Assembly: GCA_034670405.1 (NCBI GenBank)
Contig: JAXDDX010000001.1
Location: 519,501 to 583,500 of the forward strand
Length of the DNA: 64,000 nt
Direction of reading: 5' to 3'
DNA from: Hoplostethus atlanticus
Lineage: Eukaryota; Chordata; Actinopteri; Trachichthyiformes; Trachichthyidae
Translations under genes and position numbers: made by a program
Shown: one piece after another, positions 25,305 through 36,199 of the stretch
How positions within the stretch are numbered: position 1 is the stretch's first letter
Layout of the letters: the number at the start of each line of letters is the position of its first letter
The notes under the pieces: model-generated
Seen by the model: the letters and a program-made list of their open reading frames with translations, nothing else
The model's database searches: none
Told to the model about the DNA's origin: nothing

Positions 25305-25346
25305 CTGCAGCCTGAGATGGATTTGCCCCAAGTAGATCAATAAAGT
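25305..25346 (+). repeat. LINE-type 3' tail, copy 5
   Basis: CTGCAGCCTGAGATGGATTT, GCCCCAAGTAGATCAATAAA, G: the CCCC-A...GATCAATAAAG core of the local tail family. It runs directly into a pentanucleotide tandem array, just where these LINEs carry their short tandem 3' repeat. Confidence 0.55.
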
Positions 25347-25448
25347 CATATCGCACCGCATCGCACCGTACCGTACCGTACCGCACCGCGTACCGTACCG
25401 TACCGTACCGTATCGTATCGTATCGTACCGTACCGTATCGTATCGTAG
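25347..25448. repeat. Pentanucleotide microsatellite (TACCG / TATCG)n
   Basis: About 20 five-base units. CCGCA/CCGTA forms lie at the left and TATCG forms at the right, a directional change of unit along the array. It opens poly-(Tyr-Gly-Thr-Val-Arg) minus-strand frames, which are artefacts. Confidence 0.92.
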
Positions 25449-25524
25449 CAGTATGCTCTAACCAGGCCCAGCTCAGAAGTCCAGAAACTGATCCAGAGCC
25501 AGGCTTTACTGTATGCCAAAGCAG

Positions 25525-25559
<35 letters not shown>

Positions 25560-25560
25560 T
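25525..25560. repeat. (CTTT)n microsatellite
   Basis: Nine CTTT units, 76 bases downstream of the pentanucleotide array. Confidence 0.95.
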
Positions 25561-27143
25561 GACGAATGTTAAACATAACCTGTGGGTGACAAATGGATAA
25601 CACAAGGATAAAAGGATAACACGAAAAAGTCCATCACGTGTTTCCATCATGGTCTTTGTTATTCCTGCAGCCTAAGCAAAGTGATGACAAGCGTCAAGCG
25701 CAACACAGCATACAAGTGAAATCCTGATTTAAAGTGGTACAGTGTGTTCTCCTTAAGCCTCATTTACAGACGATTAATAGAAACATCCTAGAGCAGGGAA
25801 CAGATGGGTTACACAACCCAGTCCCTTACAAGGGGATGCTTTTCAGCAATCTGTATTTAATTCTACCCTTAATGATAAATGGATTGTGGATATGCTTAAT
25901 GGTAAGTAGCAATTTATTCCACTCCATAGCTCAAGCATACAAGAAAACCTTAAAGCTTGTACATTAAAAGGCTCAAGTTACCAATGCTTACTCTAGTGCT
26001 GTCCGTGCACAGTACCACACCAACTCTCTTAAAATAATTTACAAGGTACTTAGGGGCTCCACCATTATGAGTATTTGATTTTGATTTTGATATTTGTCAT
26101 GACTACTTTCCTATTTTTAACAACTGAGTAGTGTTTTGAAATGCACCCAGTCCATATATAGTAAGTTGTACTTGCGTGTATGTTTCTCCTGCAGTTGCAT
26201 TGACTCGGGGATACCAACTGGTGCAACACGGCACCTTGCTGGGACAGAAACATGCGAGTGAGGCTGTTAACAGCTTGCAAGGGGGTTGTGAGGAATGGGA
26301 GATGGGGTGTGTGGAAGACGATGGGTGGGTGGGTTTGGGGGGGGGGGCAGAGGTGCTCATGCTGGTTGGACAGGTTCATTGCTGTGCATTGCCAGTGCCA
26401 GGGACTTTAGAAAACAAGGCACTGCCTTCACTCACCGGTAGATTCTGTTGGAGTTGTGTAGAATTCCTTTTTTTTTTATTACATTTTACATGCAAACCTA
26501 GAATTTATGCAATACTAAAATAACTAATAATAATAATACATTTATTATACGCTTTATATTATATACATGTACACTTTTTTAAAAACGCTTAACATTGAAA
26601 TCACAAAGAATAAAAACACAACCAATATTACAATAAAATAGAGAGAAAATGAAAAAAAAAATGAAAATGACAATATAGCGGCTTTATAACGCATGTAGGC
26701 TGCTCGCAGTAGAATTAATAAAATGTTATGGGGTGAAAGATTAGACGAGCAATAGCAATTATTTATAAGGAAAGCATTTTCTCTCAGAAGGTTTTGTTGA
26801 TGCCTTATTAAAGCATTACACAGACCTTTGTACTTTGACGTTTGCAGTGTGTATGTGGTGTGCACGTGTGTCTGCATGCATATCTACGAGTGTCTGTGTG
26901 TGTGCCTCTTCCTCGTTAATTCTCTGCGTGATATCGGCATAATGACGTGCCCTGCACTCTCACTTCTCTCACGCTGTCATCTGCTTGTGCTCGGAACTCT
27001 TCTGTACCTCATGTTGGCAGAAAACCTGCTATCCAGCTTTTGCAGCTGAGGAAAGAGAAAAACAACACATGGAAATAACGCAGGCGACGTCAACACATGT
27101 CTGCCTGGCCTCCTCTGTGGCTGCATTGCTTCCATTACTTCAC
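25561..27143. other. No recognisable gene
   Basis: A G11 run at about 26,337-26,347 and an AT-rich stretch at 26,520-26,660 with (AAT)n. A GATTTTGATTTTGATA tail near 26,075 recalls LINE-type tandem ends but lacks a recognisable body. Confidence 0.35.
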
Positions 27144-27212
27144 TGCAGCTTAAAGGTACAGTCCAAAATCTATTTCACCATCTAGATTTTTGGGTTGTAC
27201 CTTTAAGCTGCA
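27144..27212. repeat. Near-perfect hairpin, about 29-bp stem and 10-base loop
   Basis: The left arm 27,144-27,172 begins TGCAGCTTAAAGGTACA. The right arm 27,183-27,212 is its inverse with two mismatches and one bulged base; the loop is TTTCACCATC. TTAA sits at the same place in each arm, but pairing continues past it into TGCAGC/GCTGCA. This could be a tiny fold-back element or a structured RNA if transcribed. Confidence 0.75.
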
Positions 27213-28693
27213 AATAACACAAAATTCATGTCTGTTTCACTGGAATATTTACAGACATTAGAAACAAACCTTTCACAGAGACATAATACATGTAAAACCC
27301 ATGCTTAACTGTCACGTGCTTGTGCTTAGGCCTTGTACCAAAAGCACAGACGATACATTTCAGGGTGAAAAATAATGTTTTCAATCCAATAAATCATGTA
27401 AAGGAAGCCAATAGTGGAGCAATTCATGGGGCAACATGGGCAATTACAGGCTGGTCCCTAAAATAACAATTTTCCTGCAACACTTGTGGAACCATTTGTA
27501 CTATGAGGAGGGTAGATTTTGATATAGGGTATTACATTCTCCATTATATATTACACATTATACATTGGATTTCTTTTACTCTAGCTTAGTCTAAGAAATA
27601 CCGCCAAGGAGCTGACTAGCCATCTAATAATTTACTGCATGGCATTTAATGGCTAATTTTATCCTCACAGTGGCATGAATGCATACATCAAACCATGAAA
27701 CTCCCAACACCGTGAATGCCCAGCCCACCGAGCTATCTGGATAACTGACACGATAAACCACCTGACACTCTTGAAGCCTTTGGATTCAACGATATGCGGT
27801 ACGCTCCCTCCCTAACCCTTACCGTTACAACGGTTGAAGAAAAGCCCAGAGCAAGGCAGCAGGCTGAGGAAAGAGGAGCCCTGCGGAGTATCTACACTAC
27901 CCCTGACCATCACCAGGGGGCCACATTGTGCTTCGATAAACCCCCCCCACTTGTTTTGTTCCGGGAGAGACAGATAAACACACCGTGAAAACAGTGCTCA
28001 CCTCCCATCGGCAGGCTCTGTAAATGTATAGCTTTGTAAGTGGCACTGAGAGCGCTCTGTGCAAAGTGTGTGGGGGGTGGGAAGACATTTGGACGTATAC
28101 ATTTCAGAGATTATTCCCAGATTTGGCCGGCCTCTTTTGCAGTCAGAGACACACGCCTCTGCTGCTTCAACAACTCTCATTCTCTAATATGGCATCTCTG
28201 GTAATAGGAGATTAGCGCGGAGAAAGGGAGACAGAAAGAGAGAGGAGGAGTATGACAGGAGGAGTATAAGTGGTGAAGAGGACAGATGGAAACAGGCAGG
28301 AGGGAGACGCAGTGAGAGAGAGAGAGAATCAAGAGAGACAGATCAAGAGAAAGGAAAGAGAAACACTTAAGATTTAATTGCCTAATGCCTGTCCTTATGT
28401 AGCATGATTATGTGCTACCTGCCATTTCAACTCTTCGTCTACAGCGGTGTGATTGTCCCTTAATCTCATTTATTGCTACATGCCATTTTCATGCATTTTC
28501 AAAACATTTGAAATTCAAATTCAATTTCTGAAAAGTCATTTGACCGAGAGAGCGAGGGGGGGCGAGGAGGATGGGTGCAGTTTTTCTGGACATTCAGCAT
28601 TCCTGCACTGCGGTGCACCGGAGAGCCACATTGTGTATCTGATTCCACTTAGCTGGATGCTCCCTGCGCCAGTCAGGTGCCAACCTCAGTGCC

Positions 28694-28695
<2 letters not shown>
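27213..28695. other. No recognisable gene; candidate conserved block at 28.37-28.54 kb
   Basis: A purine-rich GAGA stretch at 28,218-28,360 precedes 28,370-28,540, which has balanced, non-repetitive sequence with ATTTAATTGCC and ATTTGAAATTCAAATTC words of the type seen in conserved non-coding elements. No exon is recognised. Confidence 0.35.

Positions 28696-28747
<52 letters not shown>
28696..28747. repeat. (CT)n microsatellite
   Basis: About 26 CT units: pyrimidine on the plus strand, the complement of the (GA)n array that starts 155 bases downstream. Confidence 0.95.
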
Positions 28748-28750
<3 letters not shown>

Positions 28751-28894
28751 TACTAACACCTTTCCCCCCCTCTTCCTCCTCATGATGCCGGCATGCCAAA
28801 GCTTTCAGTGTAGAAGCGAGGGAAGAACCTGCAGAAAGAAAGAGAAACAGAGGAGGAGGAGGGAGCACAAGAGAGGGAGAGGGAGGAAGTGAGT

Positions 28895-28901
<7 letters not shown>

Positions 28902-28939
<38 letters not shown>
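28902..28939. repeat. (GA)n microsatellite
   Basis: About 19 GA units. Purine-rich DNA (AGAGG, GGGAGGAAG) fills the gap back to 28,815. Confidence 0.95.
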
Positions 28940-28941
<2 letters not shown>

Positions 28942-29032
28942 AAATTATTCTTTGCTTACCCTCTCTGGTAATAAGACATTGTGAAGGCAGGCAGAATGAC
29001 AAACAGAGTGAGAGAGCTGGGAGAGAAATGAG

Positions 29033-29036
<4 letters not shown>

Positions 29037-29071
<35 letters not shown>

Positions 29072-29076
29072 TGAGT

Positions 29077-29109
<33 letters not shown>
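29037..29109. repeat. (GA)n microsatellite, interrupted
   Basis: Two GA runs (29,037-29,064 and 29,080-29,109) separated by AAAGACAGTGAGTGACA. Confidence 0.95.
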
Positions 29110-29112
<3 letters not shown>

Positions 29113-29520
29113 TCTACAGGAGCGAGACAGCTGTAGTTTAAGAAGACAGAAAAAAGGCACAGACACTGAAAAGCAGGTCGGCAGCTCCACAACTACGGCT
29201 GCAGGCTGCAGGGCTGTATGACCGTGTACGTCGACGACATGCTTCTATGTTTGTATGTTTGCATTTGTGCGTGTATGCACTAAATTGTGCTTGTGTTTGT
29301 ATGTGTGTGTGCACGGGGGACATTAATACAACTGTCCTAAGCATGCACACAAGGAGGGGAGGTTGGGGGGAGAGGGGGGAGAGGGAGGGGGGGAGAGGGG
29401 GGCAGCTGTGCATCTAAAGGCTGACCCAGCGTGGTACTCATGCTAGCCAGACAACTGTACTCCAGTTCTCCCTCTGTGGCCTGAGGCAAGGAAATATGGA
29501 GCTGAGCACAACAGCATTTG

Positions 29521-29523
<3 letters not shown>

Positions 29524-29561
<38 letters not shown>
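29524..29561. repeat. (GT)n microsatellite
   Basis: About 19 GT units. Confidence 0.95.
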
Positions 29562-29564
<3 letters not shown>

Positions 29565-29637
29565 TGTGCATGTGCATGCGTATTGCGTATTGTGCATCCA
29601 AATGCAGGTGCAGAGGAATATGCTTCTGTGTAAAAAA

Positions 29638-29641
<4 letters not shown>

Positions 29642-29680
<39 letters not shown>

Positions 29681-29697
29681 CTGTGTGTGTGTGTGTA
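29642..29697. repeat. (GT)n microsatellite, interrupted
   Basis: Two GT runs split by GGTAACT. With the tract at 29,524 it creates poly-(Cys-Val) and poly-(His-Thr) frames, which are not genes. Confidence 0.95.
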
Positions 29698-30445
29698 TTT
29701 GGGGGGAATAATGTTGCTCTTTTTTGGATGCCACAGTGCTGTGTATAAGCATCACTTCCTCTTGTTTATGCCACGGGCGACATGTTGTCCATGGAAGAGA
29801 GCCTCAGCCAACTTTGCTGACGCAAGGTCAAACACACAGACATGGGCCCCGGGTTGCTTTAAAACAGATGTTACCCCCCCTGCCCCCCGCCCGTACACAC
29901 GCACCACCCCCATTTTTTCACACCCACACTCCCACACAAATTCATTGCCTATGACAGGGGTGTGTAGGGTGAGGGTCTGATCAAATTCATATGACAGACT
30001 ACACAGATTTCACCCTGTGACCGGAGAACCTGCCTCTGGGCATGGACTGGGTTTAAACAACGACAGAATATCGCGAATCTCAGAATCTCGCGAAATCTGT
30101 GACAGAATCTCGCCCTGAGATTCTGAGTGTGTCTGTTTATGGAGCCATGAGATTGAGACAGATAAAAAGAATGTTTCATGCCAGTGTAAATTCAGATATA
30201 CTGAAATCAAACATAGAGACATCCACACACATTTCACAAAAAAATAAAAAACTGTTCTCACTTTTGGTTGGTATTTTTGGCACTTTTACAAATGAATTTG
30301 AATCAATTTGATAAAAAAATAAATACTTGCACAGCAGGTGACTAATGAACACACTTTTGCAAAATGATTCACAAATTTTTTAATTAGCCCCATCAGTACC
30401 ATGATTACCTTTCGTGATGGCAGTCACAGGTGTGGAGCCGAGACT
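29698..30445. other. No recognisable gene; inverted AATCTC words at 30,070-30,130
   Basis: C-rich patch at 29,870-29,940. At 30,070-30,130 the words AATCTCAGAATCTCGCG and GAATCTCGCCCTGAGATTC form a partly inverted cluster. No exon. Confidence 0.35.
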
Positions 30446-30607
30446 GCAGGGTGGCACAGTGGCTAAGAAGACAGGTTCAATCCCAACAACCCATTGTGTC
30501 CATTAACAGCCATGCATCCTGCTTGAGTGTCCTTGAGCAAGACACCGAACCCTTACCTGCTCACTCATTGTTGCTCTAGATAAGAGTATCAGCTTACTTA
30601 AAAAAAA
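30446..30607 (+). repeat. tRNA-derived SINE (internally shortened)
   Basis: It starts GGGTGGCACAGTGGCTAAG (A-box-like), followed closely by GGTTCAATCCC (good B-box). The body TGTCCTTGAGCAAGACACCG, AACCC is the conserved core of a common teleost SINE. The end TTGCTCTAGATAAGAGTATC, AGCTTA matches the CTGGATAAGAGCRTCAGCTAA end and is followed by an A7 run. The two boxes are closer than in a tRNA, so a segment of the tRNA-like head is missing. Confidence 0.75.
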
Positions 30608-31559
30608 TGAAGACTGTGTGGAGACTCAGCCTTAGCAGTTTCTAAGGATGCTACATGCTACATATTTCAAACATTATAAATTATAAATACAAATTATAGA
30701 TGACTGCATCTGAAAAATGTCACTATTTTGTAAGGAAATTACTTAACTTAGCTAATAGCTCCAACAAGAATTCATAATAAGTTTTACCAGCCAGTAATCA
30801 GTTTGACAGAGTGAGTATCACATTCTCCAGACTCGATTTGCAATTATACTCTTCAAATATATGTGAACTGGGACTTCAATTAAATACTTGTTTATCCGCT
30901 CTTTAGATTTAGAACTCCAACTGACTGGTCTGAGGACAACTAATCACAAATGCAGCAACATATTCCATACTTTTGGTAATTGCTAATTCCCTTCAGAAAG
31001 TGAAAATATTTCAGATTTGAATTAGATCAAACACAGATCCCCTGCGATACACGTGTTTCCAGTTTTGAATAAATACTGCCCTGCAATTTTTGCACATTTC
31101 AAAGTTCAGAACATTTCAGTCTCCTGAACAACTTCCGCAGCCAACACGTTCAGAAGGCCACTGTATGAATCACACAGGGAGATAAAATTCTAGGCCATCC
31201 TTTCAATTGACCAAAAACCGAGGGGGCAGCTTCGTTGGTTTAAAGTCATTTTATCATCCATATAAAATCAATACATCAAGATCAATAAGGCGAAGTGAGG
31301 AAGTGTATGAGATATGGGCTGTGAGGGACAAAAATGGAATTAGGTTCTGCCTTGGCCCCACAGCAGAGATAGAAATTGATGGGTTAGATCCCTGCCAAAA
31401 GCTCCACATTCCAACCAAATGGACCCAGTTTCAGTACACACTGCCAGTTGTTGAATTTGATTATCAATAAAGCCACTGTATAAGATGTACTGTCACATAC
31501 AAACAATAATAACATTTTTCACATGGATAAAAGGGCGATCCAGTGGTTTACACCTCCCT
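30608..31559. other. No recognisable feature
   Basis: AT-rich. The 87-codon frame at 31207-31470 has no recognised motif or splice context. Confidence 0.4.
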
Positions 31560-31955
31560 GTTCACGCCAACAGCTTGCTTTTCCATGCCAGTGACTGAGT
31601 ATTTAAAGTGTGCAGACAGGGGCGAGGAGTTCAGCCGCTGGTCCGCTAAATGTTAGAAAGTCCACGACGTGTGATCTAAGAGACTATATATGTGTTTTGA
31701 TCGTTGGTGGCAGACGCACCGCTTGCAGAATCTCAGAAGTGGCCAACCTCCTCCAAACTTCTGTGCACTACAGTGACTAGTATTTATTGGAAATCATCAT
31801 CATTATCGAGTCAGCAAAGACCAAGATCCCTGTTGAACATTACCAGCACCTTGTTGAATCCATGCCTGCAAGAATTCAGGCTGTTTTAGGGGCAAAAAGG
31901 AGCCATTCGTCATACTAACTGGGTGTACCTAATTTGGTGGCCACTGAGTCTATAT
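31560..31955 (+). mobile_element. Tc1-like DNA transposon, internally deleted
   Basis: The coding part reads CDLRDYICVLIVGGRRTA, CRISEVANLLQTSVHY, then jumps to EHYQHLVESMPARIQAVL and GAKRSHSSY-stop (31,670-31,918). The first piece is the N-terminal helix-turn-helix of a known fish Tc1-like transposase (family pattern CDLSDFDRGMIVGARRAG, ISETADLLG). The second is the family's last 30 residues (CFQHLVESMPRRIKAVLKAK). The catalytic DDE core between them is gone. The right end GTGTACCTAATTTGGTGGCC matches the family's terminal repeat (GTACCTAATAAAGTGGCC). The left terminal repeat was not found, so it is also left-truncated. Head and tail remain in one frame with a single TAG at 31,778. It cannot encode an active enzyme. 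Confidence 0.8.
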
Positions 31956-32196
31956 TGTACAAAAATAAATAGTACAATAGTACAATAATAAATAGTCTCT
32001 GAATACACATAGAGCTATCTGACAGTAAAATAATAGAGGAAATGTTGTTTGTTTGTCATATTATATATTTCATTATCCAGCAGCAATATTCAAAACAAAC
32101 AAGATAATAGTGCTCTTGCATTGGTTACCATGACATTATATTTGACATCATTTTCCAGGAAGCCCATCTCCTGGTATGCACTTGGTGTATTGTTAT

Positions 32197-32430
32197 AAGA
32201 TTAAGATTCAACTTTATTGTCATTGCACAGAGTACAAGTACTGAGACAACGAAATGCATTTTCCGCACACCCCTGACTAGATACACACACACATATATAT
32301 CACCCCACACACATGCACATGCAGCTAAGGTCAGAGGACAGAGCGCAGCCAGAGCAGCGCACCTGGAGCAGTTTTTGGGGGTTAAGTGCCTTGCTCAAGG
32401 GCACTTCGGCAACCAGAGCTGCTCTCTGAA
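32197..32430 (-). repeat. LINE 3'-region fragment (second tail family, inverted)
   Basis: AAGATTCAACTTTATTGTCA, TTGCACAGAGTACAAGTACT and GACAACGAAATGCA are read from the complement of a non-LTR element's 3' end. The inner part carries AAGTGCCTTGCTCAAGGGCA, CTTCGGCA, a module common in fish repeats and related to that at 17,225-17,490. The clade is unresolved. Confidence 0.6.
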
Positions 32431-32989
32431 AAAGCTTTCGTCTTTCATGAGCCACATTGTGCTATCTCATAAATGAAATGAAAGAATGAATTGAAATGCA
32501 TTTGTAAGGCCTCTAATGCCAAGTGTTTTTTTTATATTTCTAAGAGAGAAAATAGAGAATTTGCTTCAAAATGAACTATAAATCAATTGAAAAGTATTGA
32601 AAAGTACTGAAGTCTGAGTTTCTCAAGTATAATCTGTCTTGTTTTATAACAAAGTAACTGTAACTGTCCAACATTTCTTCTTCCTTCGAGTTAAATCTGC
32701 AGCATGAGCAGCAATATAGCAAGTAATACCTGAGGGGGCGATCTCTGCAATGATGGTATGAGAGTAATATAGCGACATGCAAGGTACAGCTGTGCTTCAT
32801 GAGAATTATCAGCAAGGATTTGATGGGTCTGTTACCATTGAGATTGCTTGGCTGAAACTGCCCATTGTTTAGTGGTTGTTACTTCCTGCTGTTCTTTGTG
32901 AATGACCGCATTGTTCCTTTGTTCTTTGGTTCTGGTCCATCATCAGGCGGTGATGGAAGAGACAGTTTTGATTTTAGATGAACGAGACT

Positions 32990-33297
32990 AAAGGCCCATT
33001 CATGCTTGGGTGCAACCGAGTACGTCGGGAGTCATGTTGGGAGTCATGCACAAGGTCGCACAAGGTCGCACCCCACCTGAAATTTCATATACACACCTCC
33101 ATTAATGAAGAGGAACTGGAACCACTGGCTGATGCCCGTGGGCTTTTTTCTTGCTGGAGGATGTGGAGAGCTGAATTTAGGAGTTGTCAGGTGTGTGGTT
33201 GTCATAGCACGAGAAGCATGAATGCCAAGGTACGCCGATGACGTCTGCCTTCATATGGAGCTCGCATGTGTCTGGCCACACAGAAAGCATGAACCAG
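32990..33297. mobile_element. MITE candidate with imperfect terminal inverted repeats
   Basis: The left GGCCCATTCATGCTT and the right AAGCATGAACCAGCC are inverted matches at 12 of 15 positions. The interior is GC-richer and carries short tandem doublings (CACAAGGTCG twice, GGGAGTCATG-like twice near 33,018-33,070). No target duplication is clear, so the class is unassigned. The 87-codon frame inside shows no known protein motif. Confidence 0.35.
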
Positions 33298-33299
33298 CC

Positions 33300-36199
33300 A
33301 AGACACGTGGGTTCGTTCTGAGTTCGGCTGTGTCAGAAACCAATTAGTTTAGATTCTCTTCTCACCATACAGCTCATCAAGCAATAGATCAGTGCACCTT
33401 ACTGTTCAGTTCCAACAGAACATCTTTTATTTTGAATAACTTTACAACTTGTAAACGTGTTTCTTGATTCTGCACAAGGGAAAGATTTCTGTCTGCAGTG
33501 AATTCTGTTTCCAACTCCTATTTCTGAACATCAGATATCGAACCTGAAAAGTAACTGAATATCCATCACGAACATGAAGCATGAAAATATATCCCGTGCA
33601 ATATCCTTGGCAATACATTTGATTAATATCATTTAGTGGCAGCAATGAATGCATTTTTCATATTTTCAGCACACGTTGGCATGCTATGTATTGTTTGTTA
33701 ATAATTAAAACATTTCACTTTCATTCCTGAGAAGTTTAAATTAATGAGGTTCTGCTCATACATCAAAACATAGTTACTGCACCAGTTACTCACTCTGACT
33801 TACTCACAAATAGAGTCAGGCGCAAATGTAGCCAAGATACAGAATAACTGTAATAAAACACTTACAGTGAAAAAAAAGTTTACTCAGCTGCCCACCCCCA
33901 CAAAAAAGAACAAAAAGGCTCCATAACTTTATTAGCCTTTGACATCTGTTTCCTTACAGGTGCAAATCTTTATGTGTTAGCACTCTCCTACTCTCCGGGC
34001 CATATTGTCAGTAGGCAAGTGTTTGAAAATGTGCTATCAAAATCTTTTTTGTTGTTGTTTCACATCAAACCCCACACTAGTTTAGGAGAACACAATGCTA
34101 CCATGATTCATAAAGGGAATGACTCATCTTGCAAGTGTGTGTGTGTGTGTGTGTCTTCAGATGATGCTGCATATGAGGCATTCACAAGTGCACCAAATAA
34201 CTCTGTACATGGAAATGAAACCCTAATCCCATTTCCAGTCGGGCTGATGTTGAAGACGCAGTGGGGAACGGCGGCCATGTCTGTCTCTTTGCTTCTCAGG
34301 GGGAACCTGAGCCTCAGTGAGGGACACTAACCAGGCAGGCTGTGATCCAATTAAGTCATTTCTCTACTCTGTTTCCAGCCTCATCATGGTGCACTAGGCT
34401 GTCTGTTTCCAAGCACCTATTTGAAATTGTGTACAACACATTTACACCTTGCAAATAGTGTGCTAGCTTGATGCAAAAAAAGATGGATTATATTAGTGAT
34501 GCTGTTTTCATTTTCAGTTGCATTGATTTTTCAGTGTTTGACCACAACACCCTTTTCCTGTAGCAGAGCAGTGGATATCCATCATATTATGTTATGGTAA
34601 ACAGCATCAGAAATGAAAACTACCAAGAGGAGATGGAGAAACAGGGACACAGTCGACATGGGCTTAATCTCTTTCTATTGCTTATTGAAGACCAATAACA
34701 ATTCACACGGCAAAGGATTTGCAGGAGCCTCAAGACTGCATTTTCATCTTTTTATCTTTTTGTTCCCAGATTTCTTTGTGCAGCATGTAATTCAAATTGC
34801 TTAGCTTGATATGTGCTTTTTCCTCTATGTTTCCTAGTGTGAAATGCTGTTTTGGAGTGGTTCACTTTTAAAGGAGTCAGTGCTGACCTTTCAGTTATGT
34901 AATTGGCATTTCTCCATACAACTTAACACTTTGAAGCCTTTCTACCATTTCCTTTGCTGTTACATTACAGCTGTAGCTCCATGCTGGTGTGGATTCATGG
35001 TGATTAGCAACATGAGAGCGACCACTGACAAGTGTCTCTTATAGGAGGCTGAACTACATTTTCACTTGATTTGACTTGACTATAGATCGGTCTCCATCTG
35101 ATTTCTCATTGATTTGTCAGTCCATCACAGACACCTCAGAGGCCACTGATTGCATTTTGATGAAACTCTGATTTTGATGCATGTCACCGCTGTGTTCTGG
35201 CATTGGGGGTGTGAAAGTAAATTATTCCAGAGTGCTAGAATTTATCATTTATCATCTATTAGTTATTTTGTGACTGTTGTATTGATACTATGCTGTCCCC
35301 TGTGACAGACATGTGACAGGTGTGCTGTGAACATGTTCCTAAGTTTAGCATAACCAGCTAGTCAGGCCTTTTAAGGAAGTTAGAAATGTGACCTTGACTA
35401 GCCCACTAGTGCATGAAAATAGTCTATAGGATGAACCATATGGTCTTAGCATGGAGAACCAATCATACAAGGCTTCTCTCTTTCCAAAGAAACTATAAAG
35501 ACTGTAGTGAGCTGACTTTCAGTGAGAGAGGGATCAATGTTTTGTGTGTTATTTCAAAGAGTTCTGAGTGCTTCATAGGCAATTTTCCACGACAGGGGGG
35601 CTACATCATTCATTTTGTGTTCAAGCGAAATGTCTCAGACACCACTGATCAGAATTTTGTTACATTGTTTATTTGTTTCTTTGTCGATGCGTCACATGTG
35701 ATAGTTCATTCACCGCTGATTTTGCCAACACTTGAATGCATCTCACACAACAACTATAGATAATAAGGAAGTCTATTACTAAGCAGTTCTGTAAGAGTAT
35801 ATAAGAGTGTTTTGTACAGGTAATCTTTTATGCTAACATTTTGGTGGGCTGTGTTGTTCTGTTCGTCAGCAGTAGCCCTGATTTGTGGTGTTCTCTCTTT
35901 CTCTCTTTGCATGGGAGAGAATGTTACGTCAAAGTGCATGCCAACATTTGGCAGTGTTTCCTTGCTCGCTGGCAGACATGCCTTGTAGAACATGACTTAA
36001 GACTCAAGATGTCTTCCAAGTGTTAGGGTCCACTCGTCATCTTGGCACCAAGCAGCATTGATTTCAATGAGATAAAAACAGTGGGAGGAAATGGGCAGTA
36101 CTAACCTACTAGTACTACTACTGGAATATGCTTAAATTGTAGTTTTGATTCAGGACACCCCCCTGCTATGCAACCTATTGTGTCTAACAACCTTTTAAC
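33300..36199. other. No recognisable gene
   Basis: About 2.9 kb of AT-rich DNA with a short (GT)n near 34,134-34,153. The frames at 33974-34330 and 35413-35763 carry no known motifs. Confidence 0.4.

Noticed and set aside
25288-25650. 120-codon minus-strand frame with Tyr-Gly-Thr-Val-Arg repeats
   Set aside because: Translation of the pentanucleotide and (CTTT)n arrays.
26070-26090. GATTTTGATTTTGATA, possible L2-type tandem tail
   Set aside because: No recognisable L2 body or GGGCTATA-type core upstream.
28453-29192. Poly-Ser-Leu and Arg-Glu repeat frames
   Set aside because: Pure translation of (CT)n and (GA)n microsatellites.
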